In this document: positions 27,018 through 36,209 of the stretch, one piece after another
How the letters are laid out: each line of letters opens with the position of its first letter
Position numbering within the stretch: position 1 is the first letter of the stretch
Origin: JAXMAZ01 sp046350115
GTDB taxonomy: Bacteria > Planctomycetota > Planctomycetia > Gemmatales > Gemmataceae
Length of the DNA: 64,000 bases
Direction: 5' to 3'
Assembly (NCBI GenBank): GCA_046350115.1
Contig: JAXMAZ010000016.1
Span: forward strand, 62,001-126,000
Position numbers and translations under genes: made by a program
The notes under the pieces: model-generated
Seen by the model: only the letters and a program-made list of their open reading frames with translations
Databases searched by the model: none
Told to the model about the DNA's origin: nothing

Positions 27018-28025
27018 ATGACGCTGCCGGAGGCGATCCGGACGGTCCGGTGGATGGTGTGGGACACCGTCCGCCAGGCGGTCGCGACCAAGCTGTTCTG
27101 GGTGATGCTGGCCGTCACCGGGGTGTGTACCGCCGTCTGCCTGAGCGTGTCCGTCGCCGGGGACGACCCCGGCCCGGCCCTCACCGACGCCGACCTGCCG
27201 GCCGTGCTGCCGAAGAAGGAGGCGGAGCGGATCGGGGTGGACAAGGTGAAGGCGGACGGGGTGCGGGTGGTGACCGGCCAGGTGTCGATCGGGTTCGGGG
27301 CGGTGACGGTGCCCATCGGCCGCAACCGGGCGGACTCGGTCCGGCTGATCGAAACCTGGCTGGTGGCCCTGGTCGCGGACACCGCCGGGGTGCTGCTGGC
27401 CCTGCTGTGGACGGCCGGGTTCCTGCCCACCTTCCTGGAGCCGCAGGCGGCCTCCGTGCTGCTGGCCAAGCCGGCCCCGCGGTGGGCCATCCTGCTCGGC
27501 AAGTACCTCGGGGTGGTGCTGTTCGTCGCCCTCCAGGCGGTGGTGTTCATCGCCCTCACGTGGACGGCGATCGGGCTGCGGACCGGGGTGTGGTTCGGGG
27601 CGTACTGGCTGGCGGTGCCGCTGCTGGTCGTCAACTTCGGGACGTTCTACGCGGTCAGCGCATTTCTGGCGGTGGCCACCCGGAGCACCGTCGCCAGCGC
27701 GTTCGGGGTGCTGGTGTTCTGGCTGGTCTGCTGGGCGATGAACTTCACCCACCTGCGGCTGGCCGCCTACCCGGTGGACGGGATGAGCCAGGTGTCCGTG
27801 TTCCTGCTGGACGTCGGGTACTGGCTGTTCCCGAAGCCGCTCGACCTGGGCGGGCTGTTCTTCGACGCCATGTCGGCGGACGGGGTGGCCGCCCCGGTGC
27901 CGGAGCTGGCGGCCGTGAAGGCGGCCGGGCTGTCCCGGCCGGAGCTGTCGGTCGCCTCCTCGGCCGCGTTCGCGGCCGTCACCCTCGGGCTGGCCGCCTA
28001 CGAGTTCGAGTCGCTCGACTACTGA
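27018..28025 (+). CDS. ABC-2 type transporter permease
   Basis: The 335-residue product has an N-terminal membrane segment (LFWVMLAVTGVCTAVCLSV), an extracytoplasmic loop of about 85 residues (with GPALTDADLP and a region of charged residues), and five further hydrophobic segments (for example VALVADTAGVLLALLWTAGF, FGVLVFWLVCWAM). EPQAASVLLAKPAPRW between them matches NatB/ABC-2 permeases that carry a TLxxPx-type loop. It pairs with the ATPase encoded upstream. ATG 27018 has AGAGGA before it. Confidence 0.82.
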   Translation: MTLPEAIRTVRWMVWDTVRQAVATKLFWVMLAVTGVCTAVCLSVSVAGDDPGPALTDADLPAVLPKKEAERIGVDKVKADGVRVVTGQVSIGFGAVTVPIGRNRADSVRLIETWLVALVADTAGVLLALLWTAGFLPTFLEPQAASVLLAKPAPRWAILLGKYLGVVLFVALQAVVFIALTWTAIGLRTGVWFGAYWLAVPLLVVNFGTFYAVSAFLAVATRSTVASAFGVLVFWLVCWAMNFTHLRLAAYPVDGMSQVSVFLLDVGYWLFPKPLDLGGLFFDAMSADGVAAPVPELAAVKAAGLSRPELSVASSAAFAAVTLGLAAYEFESLDY

Positions 28026-28191
28026 CAAGGGCAACGTCCGGTCTCGATCCGGGCGAGCGGGGCGTCGGCCCCCGGGAGCGTCCAGCTGCGGTTCAGCGGC
28101 CGTCCGGCCAACAGGGGGCCGCCCCCGGACCGGGCTGTGCCCGAAGAGTCCAACCGACCAACGGGACGCCCCGCCGGCCAGTCACGGCGGA

Positions 28192-31100
28192 CTACTCGCG
28201 CCGCGGCCGATCCAAGCTCGGAGCAAGGCGTCGTATTCCTGGCGGAGGGCGGGCGTCGGCAGGGCCGGTCGCGGAGCCGGTCGAGGTGGAACCGGGCGGC
28301 GGTCGCCTGGCGGGCGTCGCCGGCCGCCCGGTCGCCGTCCGCAGGTGAAACGGTAGCGGGCGGCGTCGGCCGCGGCCTGCCGGCGGGCGGCGGCCGGAGC
28401 GGTCCGCCTCCCACACGAACACCGTCCCGTCGTGCTGGTTGACGGCCAGGTGCTTGCCGTCGTGGCTGAACGCCAGCCGGGCCGGGTGGGCGTAGTCCAT
28501 CAGCCGGCCCGGCTGGCCGGGCAGGGAGTACACCTCCCGGCCGGTCCCCGGCTCGAACAGGGTGACGGTGCCGGTGTAGTTCGTCCCGGCCAGCCGCCGG
28601 CCGTCCGGGCTGAACGCCAGGTGGGTGAACACCCCGTCGGCCCGCCACCGGACCGCGCGGGTAGCCGTGTCCCAGACGATCAACGCGCCGGTGTACCAGC
28701 AGCCGCCGGCCAGCAGCGCCCCGTCCGGGCTGAACGCCAGCGGGCGGAGGGCCAGCGGGCCGGCGGCCGGCCACTCGGCCGCCGTGCCGGTGGCCAGGTC
28801 GATGCGGACCGGCTGGACCGGGGTGGTCTCGGTGGACGCGTCCGGGGCGGCGACCAGCGCCCGCGAGTCCGGGCTGAACGCCAGGGCGGCCCCGTAGAAC
28901 GGCATCGGCTGGCGGTGGACCTCCCGGCCGGCCGCCAGATCCCAGACGACGACCGTTCCGGCCACCCGCTTGTCCGGCCGGACGGCGTTCACGTAGGCGG
29001 CCGCCTTCGACCCGTCCGGGCTGACGGCGGTGGCGGCCGGGACGCCGGGCAGGTCCGAAAACCGGCCCAGCTCGGCCCCGGTCTCCCCGTCCCAGACGGC
29101 CACGCCCCACCGGGGGCCGGGCACCGCCGGCAGCCCGGCGGCCGTCCCCCCGGCGGCCGCCGCGAACGCACCCGGGCCACCCCGTGGCAGGAACGGAACG
29201 GTCTGCGGGTACTTGCCGACCAGCCGCCGCCCGTCCGGGGTGAACGCCCAGTCGATCTGGTCCCGCTCGTACCGGTCGACGTATGGCGTCCCGACCGGGC
29301 GGTAGCCGACCGGGTTGACGGTGGCCGGGTCGTAGTCGGCCAGCCCGCGGCGGGTGTCGGCCAGCCGCAGCCGGCCGTCCGGGGTGAACGCCATCGCCCC
29401 GAAATGGGCCGCGATGTACTCCCGCCCGGGCGGGGCCAGGACGGCCCGGTGCCGCGGGGTCTGCCGGGTCAGGTCCCACATCAGCACCCGGCCGTCGGCC
29501 CCGCCGGTGATCAGGCCGGCCGCGTCCCAGGTGAACGCCACCCCCCGCACCCCGGACCGGTGGCCGTGGAGCACTTGCACCGGCGCGCCGTCGGCCAGCC
29601 GCCACAGGCGGACCGTGTGGTCGTCCCCGGCGGTCGCCAGCAGCCGGCCGTCCGGGCCGAGGGCGGTGGCGTTCACCGCCCCCTGGTGGCCGCGGAGGGG
29701 GTAGCCCATGCCGCCGGCGGCGGCCGTCCACACCCGCACGTCGCCGGTGTCGACGGCCAGGTCGGTGGCGTACCGGCCGTCCGCCGTGAACTGGAACCGG
29801 CTGACGTTCGTCCGGTCGGCCGGCCGGTCCCAGAGCGGCCGGCCGGTGTGGGCGTCCCAGGCGGCGGTGCCGGTGTGGCGGCGGCCGGCGTGGCGGCGGC
29901 CGGTCAGCAGCGTGCGGCCGTCCGGGCTGACGCCCGCCAGCCCGCCGCACTCCGGGCGGGTGAACCGGCGGACCCCGGTGGCCGCGTCGAAGCAGTGCAG
30001 GTCCGATTCCGCGTCCGTACACGCCACCGTCCCGCCCCCGATCCCCTCGGCCGACAGCCGCCGGCCGGGGACGCTCAGCCGGGGGCCGGCGGTGCCGCGG
30101 ACCGCGTCCCAGACGAGCAAGTCGGCCGGGCCGACCGCCACCACCGCCGCCGTCCCGTCCGGGCTGAGGTGGGCGTCCCGGGCCGGGCTGGTGTCGGCCG
30201 GCCCGGTCAGCACCGGCCGGTCGGCGGCCGCGTCCCAGACGTGGATGACCTGGGACTGGCTGCGGGTGACGAACCGGTCGGCCGACTGCCAGACGAGGTC
30301 GTAGCACTGCCCCTTCAGGGCCGCCTTCCACACCCGCTCGACCCGGCCGTCGGCCGTGCGGATCAGGTACAGGGTGGTGTCGCCCGGCCGGTCGGCCGGC
30401 TGGTACGGGTCCCAGGCGGCCACCGCCACCCGCCGCCCGTCCGGGCTGGCCGCCAGCCCGCGGACCCACTGGGGGCCGTCCGCCCCGCTCGCCCCGGCCA
30501 GGTCGACCTCCCACAGCCAGGGGCGGAACACCCCGCGGACGTGGTGCCACTCCCAGTCCCGGACGACCCCCGGCGGCGGGTCGGCGGAGATCAGCGACTC
30601 GGCCTTGGCCGCCTCCCCCTTGTCCCACAGGTCGGACGCCAGGGCCAGCCGGGTGGAGTCCAGGGCGGCGGCGGCCGTGGCCCGGGCGACCGCGGCCGCG
30701 TCCCGCTCCGTCTCGGCCGCCGCCTTCGCGTACACCGCCTTCGTCTCGGCCACCCGGGCCGACTGGGCGTTGGCCTCCGCGTCCGAGCGGGCCGCCTCGG
30801 CCGCCTGCCACTGGACCAGCACGCCGGCCAGCCCGGCGACCGTGGCGGCCACCACCATGACCAGCAGCCCGGCCTCGGTCGGCCGCCGCCGGGCCTTCTT
30901 CCACAGCCGCTCGATCGCCGACGCCGGCTTCGCCTTGACCGGCTCGCCGGCCAGGTAGCGGGCCAGGTCGTCGGCCAGCGCCTGGGCGGTCGGGTACCGC
31001 CGGGCCGGCTCCTTCTCCAGGCACTTCAGGCAGACCGTCTCCAGCTCCCGGGGGACGCCCGGCTGGAGCCGGCTGGGCGGCACCGGGTCGGCCGTGACCA

Positions 31101-31905
31101 CCTGCCGCAGGATGTCCAGGCCGTCCGGCCCGTCGAACGGCGGGCGGCCGGTGAGCAGGTGGTACAGCACCGCCCCGAGGGCGTACACGTCGACCGCCGG
31201 GGCGGTCCCGGTCGGCCGCCCGCCGGCCTGCTCCGGGGCCATGAACTGCGGGGTGCCGATCACCTCCCCGACCCGGGTCAGGGACGAGGACACGCCCCGC
31301 CCGGCGTCCGTCATCCGGGCGGCCCCGAAGTCCGTCACCTTCGGGGTGCCGGCGGCGTCGAACAGGATGTTGGCCGGCTTCAGGTCGCGGTGGACCACCC
31401 CGTGCTGGTGGGCGTGGTGCATGGCGGCGGCCACCGCCCGCACCACCTCGGCCGCCTCCCGCGGCGGCTGCGGCTTGTTCCCCGTCTTCTCCAGCAGGCT
31501 GCCGCCCGGCAGGAATTCGAGCACCACGAACGGCCGGCCGCCCTCCGCCCCCACCTGGTAGATCTGCACGATGTTCGGGTGGTGCAGTTGGGCGACCGCC
31601 TCCGCCTCGGTCTGGAACCGGGCCAGCAGGTCGGACTGGTCCGGGCCGGCGGCATCCCGGATCATCTTGATCGCCACCCGCCGCTTGAGCCGGTCGTCGT
31701 ACCCCTCGTACACCACCCCCATCCCGCCGCGGCCGACCGGCCCGACCACCTGGTAGTGCCCGACCCGGGCCGGGGACGGGTCGACCGCCGCCACGGGATG
31801 CAGCCGGTAGGTGGACCCCCCGACGCGGGGGATCAGGTCCAGGCTGGGGCAGACGAACGTCTCTTCCGACGCCGACTGCTCGACAGGTCGCGGGGTGCTC
31901 GTCAT
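28192..31905 (-). CDS. Ser/Thr protein kinase with WD40 repeats
   Basis: The kinase domain (about 50-320) shows VGRGGMGVVYEGYDDRL, VAIKMI, VVHRDLKPANILFD, KVTDFGAARM and FMAPEQ. A membrane helix (GLLVMVVAATVAGLAGVLV) near 355-375 is followed by a charged coiled coil and about eleven WD40 blades (for example DHTVRLW, ADGRVLMWDL). It is expected to sit in the inner membrane with the propeller on the outer side. Start 31905 (MTSTPRPVEQ) is the nearest ATG with a GGGAG site; an earlier ATG at 31959 is possible. The last 70 residues after FVWEAD change frame more than once: another frame gives ARFHLDRLRDRP and a third gives EYDALLRAW, so the true end probably lies near 28200 but in a different frame. 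Confidence 0.87.
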   Translation of the reverse strand: MTSTPRPVEQSASEETFVCPSLDLIPRVGGSTYRLHPVAAVDPSPARVGHYQVVGPVGRGGMGVVYEGYDDRLKRRVAIKMIRDAAGPDQSDLLARFQTEAEAVAQLHHPNIVQIYQVGAEGGRPFVVLEFLPGGSLLEKTGNKPQPPREAAEVVRAVAAAMHHAHQHGVVHRDLKPANILFDAAGTPKVTDFGAARMTDAGRGVSSSLTRVGEVIGTPQFMAPEQAGGRPTGTAPAVDVYALGAVLYHLLTGRPPFDGPDGLDILRQVVTADPVPPSRLQPGVPRELETVCLKCLEKEPARRYPTAQALADDLARYLAGEPVKAKPASAIERLWKKARRRPTEAGLLVMVVAATVAGLAGVLVQWQAAEAARSDAEANAQSARVAETKAVYAKAAAETERDAAAVARATAAAALDSTRLALASDLWDKGEAAKAESLISADPPPGVVRDWEWHHVRGVFRPWLWEVDLAGASGADGPQWVRGLAASPDGRRVAVAAWDPYQPADRPGDTTLYLIRTADGRVERVWKAALKGQCYDLVWQSADRFVTRSQSQVIHVWDAAADRPVLTGPADTSPARDAHLSPDGTAAVVAVGPADLLVWDAVRGTAGPRLSVPGRRLSAEGIGGGTVACTDAESDLHCFDAATGVRRFTRPECGGLAGVSPDGRTLLTGRRHAGRRHTGTAAWDAHTGRPLWDRPADRTNVSRFQFTADGRYATDLAVDTGDVRVWTAAAGGMGYPLRGHQGAVNATALGPDGRLLATAGDDHTVRLWRLADGAPVQVLHGHRSGVRGVAFTWDAAGLITGGADGRVLMWDLTRQTPRHRAVLAPPGREYIAAHFGAMAFTPDGRLRLADTRRGLADYDPATVNPVGYRPVGTPYVDRYERDQIDWAFTPDGRRLVGKYPQTVPFLPRGGPGAFAAAAGGTAAGLPAVPGPRWGVAVWDGETGAELGRFSDLPGVPAATAVSPDGSKAAAYVNAVRPDKRVAGTVVVWDLAAGREVHRQPMPFYGAALAFSPDSRALVAAPDASTETTPVQPVRIDLATGTAAEWPAAGPLALRPLAFSPDGALLAGGCWYTGALIVWDTATRAVRWRADGVFTHLAFSPDGRRLAGTNYTGTVTLFEPGTGREVYSLPGQPGRLMDYAHPARLAFSHDGKHLAVNQHDGTVFVWEADRSGRRPPAGRGRRRPLPFHLRTATGRPATPARRPPPGSTSTGSATGPADARPPPGIRRLAPSLDRPRRE

Positions 31906-32046
31906 CTGCCAGCTCCCGGTGGGCGAAGCGCTGGCAAAAGTTAGCACAACCTTTCCCATTCGGCGGGCCGAAACGGCGCCGGCGTCGGGGGTAAGGGTGA
32001 TTGAGGCGACCGTTCGGCTGAGAAAGGAATTGCAGACTCGGGCGCA

Positions 32047-32127
32047 AGGCGAGCCGGGGGCGTCAGCCCCGGTGTCACCGGCGGCCGTCGGTGCCGGTTC
32101 ACCCGGGGGCTGACGCCCCCGGCTCGC
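32047..32127. repeat. Palindromic element, GCGAGCCGGGGGCGTC family (copy 2)
   Basis: GGCGAGCCGGGGGCGTCAGC at the left pairs with the reverse complement at the right end, with an inner CCGG-rich stem. It lies upstream of the kinase gene and after the end of the convergent lipoprotein gene's neighbourhood. Confidence 0.85.
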
Positions 32128-32160
32128 CAAAACTCTGCCGAGCAGGAGCGTTTCTGCGGA

Positions 32161-32547
32161 CTACTTCTTGCCGGCCGGGATTTCTGAGGCCGCCAGCTTC
32201 TTCACCTGCCCGCTGGCCAGCAGCGCCCACCCGCCGGCGGTCGGGGCCGCCTTCTCGTAGGCGACCGGCGCCCCGCCCCCCTTGGCCGCGTCCCCCTCGC
32301 CGAGCATCGGGGTGTTCCACAGCACGACCACGTCCCCGGCCTTGATCGCCTGGTACGCCCGGGGGAAGTTCGACTCGAACCGGGTCAGGTCGGCCAGCTT
32401 GGTCGGCGGCCGCTCGCCCGTCCGGAGCAGGTCGCCCACCTCCCGCAGGAGTGCCTCCTGGGGGTCCAGACCGGCGCCGACCCCGCCGGTGTCGCTGCCG
32501 CAGCCGACCGCCGCCAGCCCCACCGCCACCGCCACGAGCGCCCGCAT
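32161..32547 (-). CDS. Small lipoprotein downstream of a DUF1559 gene
   Basis: The 128-residue product has a lipoprotein signal (MRALVAVAVGLAAVGCGSD, lipobox AVGC). The mature part reads QEALLREVGDLLRTGERPP, FPRAYQAIKAGDVVVLWN and ends in a Lys-rich tail. The domain is reminiscent of short planctomycete lipoproteins that follow DUF1559 genes, for which no function is known. It starts 83 bases after the DUF1559 gene on the same strand, the second example of this pair in the window. Confidence 0.78.
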   Translation of the reverse strand: MRALVAVAVGLAAVGCGSDTGGVGAGLDPQEALLREVGDLLRTGERPPTKLADLTRFESNFPRAYQAIKAGDVVVLWNTPMLGEGDAAKGGGAPVAYEKAAPTAGGWALLASGQVKKLAASEIPAGKK

Positions 32548-32630
32548 CACACGCCTCCGTCCCCGGGTTCCACCTGAGTGATAGGAAAGACGGGCCGGCC
32601 GCGCCTCCCGACGCGGCCGGCCCGGTCGGG

Positions 32631-33719
32631 TCAGTCCATGTTGAACACTTCGGACCCGCCCCGGGTGCCGTAGGCCTGCCAGGCGGTGAAGTCGACCGCG
32701 TCCCGGACGAACCGGACGCTGCCGTCGGCCGCGCACACCCCGACCCCGCCGGTGTGGTAGCTGCTGGCCGACAGGTGCTGGTAGGCGATGGCCGTGTCCC
32801 CGCAGTTGTACCGCTGGGTGGCGTCCTGGCCGGTCTTCCGGTTCCAGTTCGGCGGCAGGGTGTGGTTGTAGGTGGTGGTGCCGGTCAGGTTGCGGGCGAA
32901 CTGCAGGCCGACGTACTTGATGCTGGTCGTCCACGGGGTGCCGCCGGCGGCGCACGACCCGATCGCCCGCACGTCGTACTCGTTGGTACTCCACGCCCCG
33001 CTGGCCAGCACCATGACCGTGTTGTCCCGGACGTTCGGGATGGACGGCCACGGGTGGGTGGACCGCATCACCTCGGCGAACAGGGCGGTGTTGCTGGTCC
33101 CGTCGGTGATGGCCAGCAGGGCCGGCCCCTTGAGCAACTGGCCGGCCGCCCGGGCGCCGGAGAAGATGCCCCCCTTGGACGCGTCGGTCGGCACCGTCAG
33201 CCCGCTGGCCCCCAGGCAGGCGAAGTAGTTCAGCCGGCCCTGGTACCCGTCGTTCCCGTTCGCGTCGTTCGACCCCCGCTGGCTGGTCGACGGGTCGGAC
33301 GGGCACATGTACGACGGCACGTCCTGGGTGCGGGCCGGCAGGTTCACCTTGGCGATGGCCGGCAGCCCGCCCAGGGCGGCGTCGTTCCACACGTTGTAGT
33401 TGAAGTTGAACTGGTTGAACTTGTTCCCTTGTTCCATGTACGACAGCAGCAGCGCCTGCGGGCTGGCGTCGTTGCTGTACGCCGACCCGTTGATGAACAC
33501 GGTCCCGTACCGCGGCGGCAGGGTGCCGTTGGTGCTCTCGTAGTTGTGGGCGGCCAGCCCGATCTGCTTCAGGTTGTTCTGGCACTTGGCCCGGGCGGCG
33601 GCCTCCCGCACCTTCTGGACGGCCGGCAGGAGCAGGCCGATCAGGATGGCGATGATGGCGATCACCACCAGCAGCTCGATCAGCGTGAACGCACGAAAGC
33701 GGCGAACGGAACGGAGCAT
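32631..33719 (-). CDS. DUF1559 family pilin-like protein
   Basis: The 362-residue product begins RRFRAFTLIELLVVIAII with GLLLPAVQKVREAAARAKCQ, the family's pilin-like helix. Also present are LPPRYGTVF, LSYMEQGNKF, YMCPSDPST, DGTSNTALFAEV and the late VCAADGSVRFVRD. It follows the family's H-x9-DG pattern (HTGGVGVCAADGS) and is full length. ATG 33719 is the only sensible start. The lipoprotein gene follows downstream on the same strand. Confidence 0.92.
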   Translation of the reverse strand: MLRSVRRFRAFTLIELLVVIAIIAILIGLLLPAVQKVREAAARAKCQNNLKQIGLAAHNYESTNGTLPPRYGTVFINGSAYSNDASPQALLLSYMEQGNKFNQFNFNYNVWNDAALGGLPAIAKVNLPARTQDVPSYMCPSDPSTSQRGSNDANGNDGYQGRLNYFACLGASGLTVPTDASKGGIFSGARAAGQLLKGPALLAITDGTSNTALFAEVMRSTHPWPSIPNVRDNTVMVLASGAWSTNEYDVRAIGSCAAGGTPWTTSIKYVGLQFARNLTGTTTYNHTLPPNWNRKTGQDATQRYNCGDTAIAYQHLSASSYHTGGVGVCAADGSVRFVRDAVDFTAWQAYGTRGGSEVFNMD

Positions 33720-33861
33720 GATGACACCTGGGACGAGCAGAGGGGTGCGGCTGCGGAAGAGATCGACCGCACGAATAACGGCAGGCTTCCCATCTTCTTC
33801 GGCTCCCAGTTCGGCGGCAAGGGCCGTTTGGTGAGAAGTCCAGGAGAGCGGGGCCGGCCGG

Positions 33862-34959
33862 CTACTGGCCGCCGGCCGCCGGCCGGGCGACGTAGTAGCT
33901 GTTCAGCGGGTCGTGCGGCAGGGTGTGGACCCGCACGCTCGGGAACCCGGCGTCGGCCAGCATCCGCAGGGCCAGCTCCTCCCCCCACGCCGCCCCCAGC
34001 CCGGCCCCGCCGCCGGCCAGCGACACCGACATGCAGTGCATGCACGAGATGGTGTACACCCACGGGCCGAGCGGCAGGTCGCGGTTGCCGTGGACGTGGC
34101 TGCACGCCTTGATGTCCTGCATCAGGAACACCCCGCCCGGCCGCAGCGCCTGCCGGATGCGGGCCAGCACCGCCGCCGGGTCCGCCTGGTCGTGGATGGC
34201 GTCGAACGCGGTGACGAGGTCGAACGCCGAGCGGTCGGTCAACCCGGCGGCGTCCCGGACCGCGAACCGGGCGTTCTCCAGCCGGGCCGCCCGGGCGGCC
34301 CGGGTCGCCGACCCGATCGCCTCTTCGGAGAAATCGTACCCGACGAACCGGCTGGCCGGGAACCGCCGGGCCAGGGCCATCACCGCCTGCCCCCGGCCGC
34401 ACCCCACGTCTAGCACGTCGATTCCGACGGCCAGCCGGGCGGTCAGCCCCGGCACCAGCGGCAGGATGTGCTCCTCCAGCCCGGCGACGGTCGTCTGGTC
34501 GCTCTCCTCGGCCATCACCTCGTGGAACCGCGGGTAGGCCGAGTACGGCACCCCTTTGCCGTGCTTGAACGCCGCCGCCACCTGGTCCTCGGCCGCCCCG
34601 AGTACGGCCACGAACTGGGCGCCGACGGCCAGGTTGTTCGGCCGGGCCGCCCGGGTGAGGACGGCCGCGTGTTCGGCCGGCAGGTGGTACGTGTTGGCCG
34701 CCGGGTCGTGCTCGACCACCCCGCCGGTGGCCATCGCCCCGAGCCACTCCCGGACGTACCGCTCGCTCAGCCCGGCGGCGGCGGCGATCTGCCGGGAGGT
34801 GGCCGGCGGCAGGGCGGCCATCACGTCGAACAGCCCGGTCCGGTGGCCGAGCGAGGTCATCAGCATGACGGCCGCCCCGTTCAGGTGGCCGACCATCTTG
34901 CCGGCGAACGCCTCCACCGCCGCCGGGTCCGGTTCCGTCCTCGTCATCGTGCTGGTCAT
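33862..34959 (-). CDS. SAM-dependent methyltransferase with N-terminal winged helix
   Basis: The 365-residue product has a winged-helix region (about 20-105; LGHRTGLFDVMAALPPATS, GLSERYVREWLGAMATGGVV) and a class I methyltransferase domain (VLDVGCGRGQAVMALARRFP, GYDFSEEAIG, DLVTAFDAIHDQADP, LRPGGVFLMQD), as in the Rv2258c-type methyltransferases. A conserved SCMHCMSVSL near the end fits that family. It probably transfers a methyl group from SAM to a small metabolite; the substrate is unknown. It lies 83 bases downstream of mddA on the same strand, so the two may form an operon. Start 34959 (MTSTMTRTEPD) fits the family N-terminus. Confidence 0.82.
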   Translation of the reverse strand: MTSTMTRTEPDPAAVEAFAGKMVGHLNGAAVMLMTSLGHRTGLFDVMAALPPATSRQIAAAAGLSERYVREWLGAMATGGVVEHDPAANTYHLPAEHAAVLTRAARPNNLAVGAQFVAVLGAAEDQVAAAFKHGKGVPYSAYPRFHEVMAEESDQTTVAGLEEHILPLVPGLTARLAVGIDVLDVGCGRGQAVMALARRFPASRFVGYDFSEEAIGSATRAARAARLENARFAVRDAAGLTDRSAFDLVTAFDAIHDQADPAAVLARIRQALRPGGVFLMQDIKACSHVHGNRDLPLGPWVYTISCMHCMSVSLAGGGAGLGAAWGEELALRMLADAGFPSVRVHTLPHDPLNSYYVARPAAGGQ

Positions 34960-35042
34960 CGCGCACCCGTTCTGGTTGGGCCGCCGGCGATTGACCGGCG
35001 GCCGGGAAGTCGGACGGTGTCGTCCGGGTGGTTCGGTGTTGG

Positions 35043-35816
35043 TCAGAGTCGGACCGCCGGGTCCACCCGCGGGGCGAGCGGCGGCTCGACCCGGGGCGGG
35101 CGAATCCGGGGGACGAGCATCGGCACCCGGCGGCGGTAGTCGGCGTACTCCGGGTGGGCGTCCGCCAGATCCCGCTCCTCCCAGCGGATGGCCGCCAGGA
35201 TGTACACAGTCATGCCGACCGCGAACAGCAGGTGAGCGGCGGTCATCGTCGGGGCCGCCCAGAACGCGGCCAGCCAGCCGACGTACAGCGGGTGCCGGAC
35301 CCACCGGTACGGCCCGGGGGTGACGAACGGCCGGTGGGTGTACGCCCGGCCCCGGAAGTACAGCCACGCCTGTCGCAGCCCGAACAGGTCGAGGTGGTCG
35401 ATCAGGAAGGTGGTGGCGAGGACCGTCAGCCAGCCGGCCGCGGCCGCCGCCCAGACCGCCCACCGGGCCGGACCCGTCACCTCCCACACCACCCCGCCGA
35501 GCGGTCGCCACAGGGCGAACACCAGCAGCAGGGCCAGGCTCGACATCACCACGTAGGTGGTCCGCTCGGCCGCCGCCGGCACGTACCGGGTGAGCCACCG
35601 CTTGAACACCGGCCGGGCCATGCCGCTGTGCTGGACGGCGAACAGGGCCAGCAGCCCGAGGTCGATCGCCACGGCTCCGGCCAGCTCGCCTTCACGGGGG
35701 CCGTCCAGCCGGGTCGGGGTCAGGAACCCGCCGATGAACCCGACCGCGTAAAGGAACGTCCCGAGGAATAGGGCGTACCCGGCCACCCCGTACCCGAGGA
35801 TTAGCACCCGTCGCAT
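35043..35816 (-). CDS. mddA: Methanethiol S-methyltransferase (MddA-like, NnrU/ICMT-type membrane methyltransferase)
   Basis: The 257-residue integral membrane protein has six to seven hydrophobic segments. Its order of motifs matches MddA: FLGTFLYAVGFIGGFLTP at the start, FAVQHSGMARPVFKRWLTR, VPAAAERTTYVVMSSLALLL, LFGLRQAWLYFRG, FVTPGPYRWVRHPLYVGWL and EERDLADAHPEYADYRRRVP. The last two are the SAM-binding HPxY and phospholipid/isoprenylcysteine methyltransferase signatures. The enzyme would methylate methanethiol to dimethyl sulfide. Start 35816 fits the conserved leader. The assignment rests on recall of the family, so a related NnrU-like role remains possible. Confidence 0.75.
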   Translation of the reverse strand: MRRVLILGYGVAGYALFLGTFLYAVGFIGGFLTPTRLDGPREGELAGAVAIDLGLLALFAVQHSGMARPVFKRWLTRYVPAAAERTTYVVMSSLALLLVFALWRPLGGVVWEVTGPARWAVWAAAAAGWLTVLATTFLIDHLDLFGLRQAWLYFRGRAYTHRPFVTPGPYRWVRHPLYVGWLAAFWAAPTMTAAHLLFAVGMTVYILAAIRWEERDLADAHPEYADYRRRVPMLVPRIRPPRVEPPLAPRVDPAVRL

Positions 35817-35949
35817 GGCCGCCTCCGCGCTGGGGGAGAGAGCCGGACCGGGCGAGGCGCTTCCTCCCCGCCGGCCGGCGAACATCGAACGCGACGTCGG
35901 CCCCTCTCCACCGGCGGACGCGCGGGGTACAATCGGGCCTGGCAGTCTG

Positions 35950-36128
35950 AAAGGGCGTTTTGAAACCTCGTGGGCGGATCGGTGTCGGGTGCGTTGAGGC
36001 CCGGCGAAGCGCACCGCCGGGACTCCGCCCCGTGGTCGGGGTCGCTGCCGGGCCGGTGCGTTTCGTCGCCGAGCCTCCTCAACGCACCCTACACCAAACC
36101 GGTCACGAACGGTTTCAAGACACCCTCT
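35950..36128. repeat. Large imperfect palindromic element (GGTGCGTTGAGG type)
   Basis: The left arm, with GGTGTCGGGTGCGTTGAGG (35981 on), pairs with a right arm holding CCTCAACGCACCCTACACC (ending 36095). The flanking AGGGCGTTTTGAAACC (left) and GGTTTCAAGACACCCT (right) also pair. It fills most of the 393-base gap between the divergent mddA and ECF sigma genes. Half of the same motif occurs at 42577-42590. Confidence 0.75.
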
Positions 36129-36209
36129 AAGACCAGCCGGCCGTGCGTACCGGGTCAATCCGGGCGGCGGCCCGGGCCGGCCAATAATTTCCCCGGACCG
36201 GGGGCGGGC

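Noticed and set aside
28432..31944. Plus-strand frame of 1170 residues opposite the kinase
   Set aside because: Composition is typical of antisense to GC-rich coding sequence and there are no motifs; the minus strand encodes a complete kinase.
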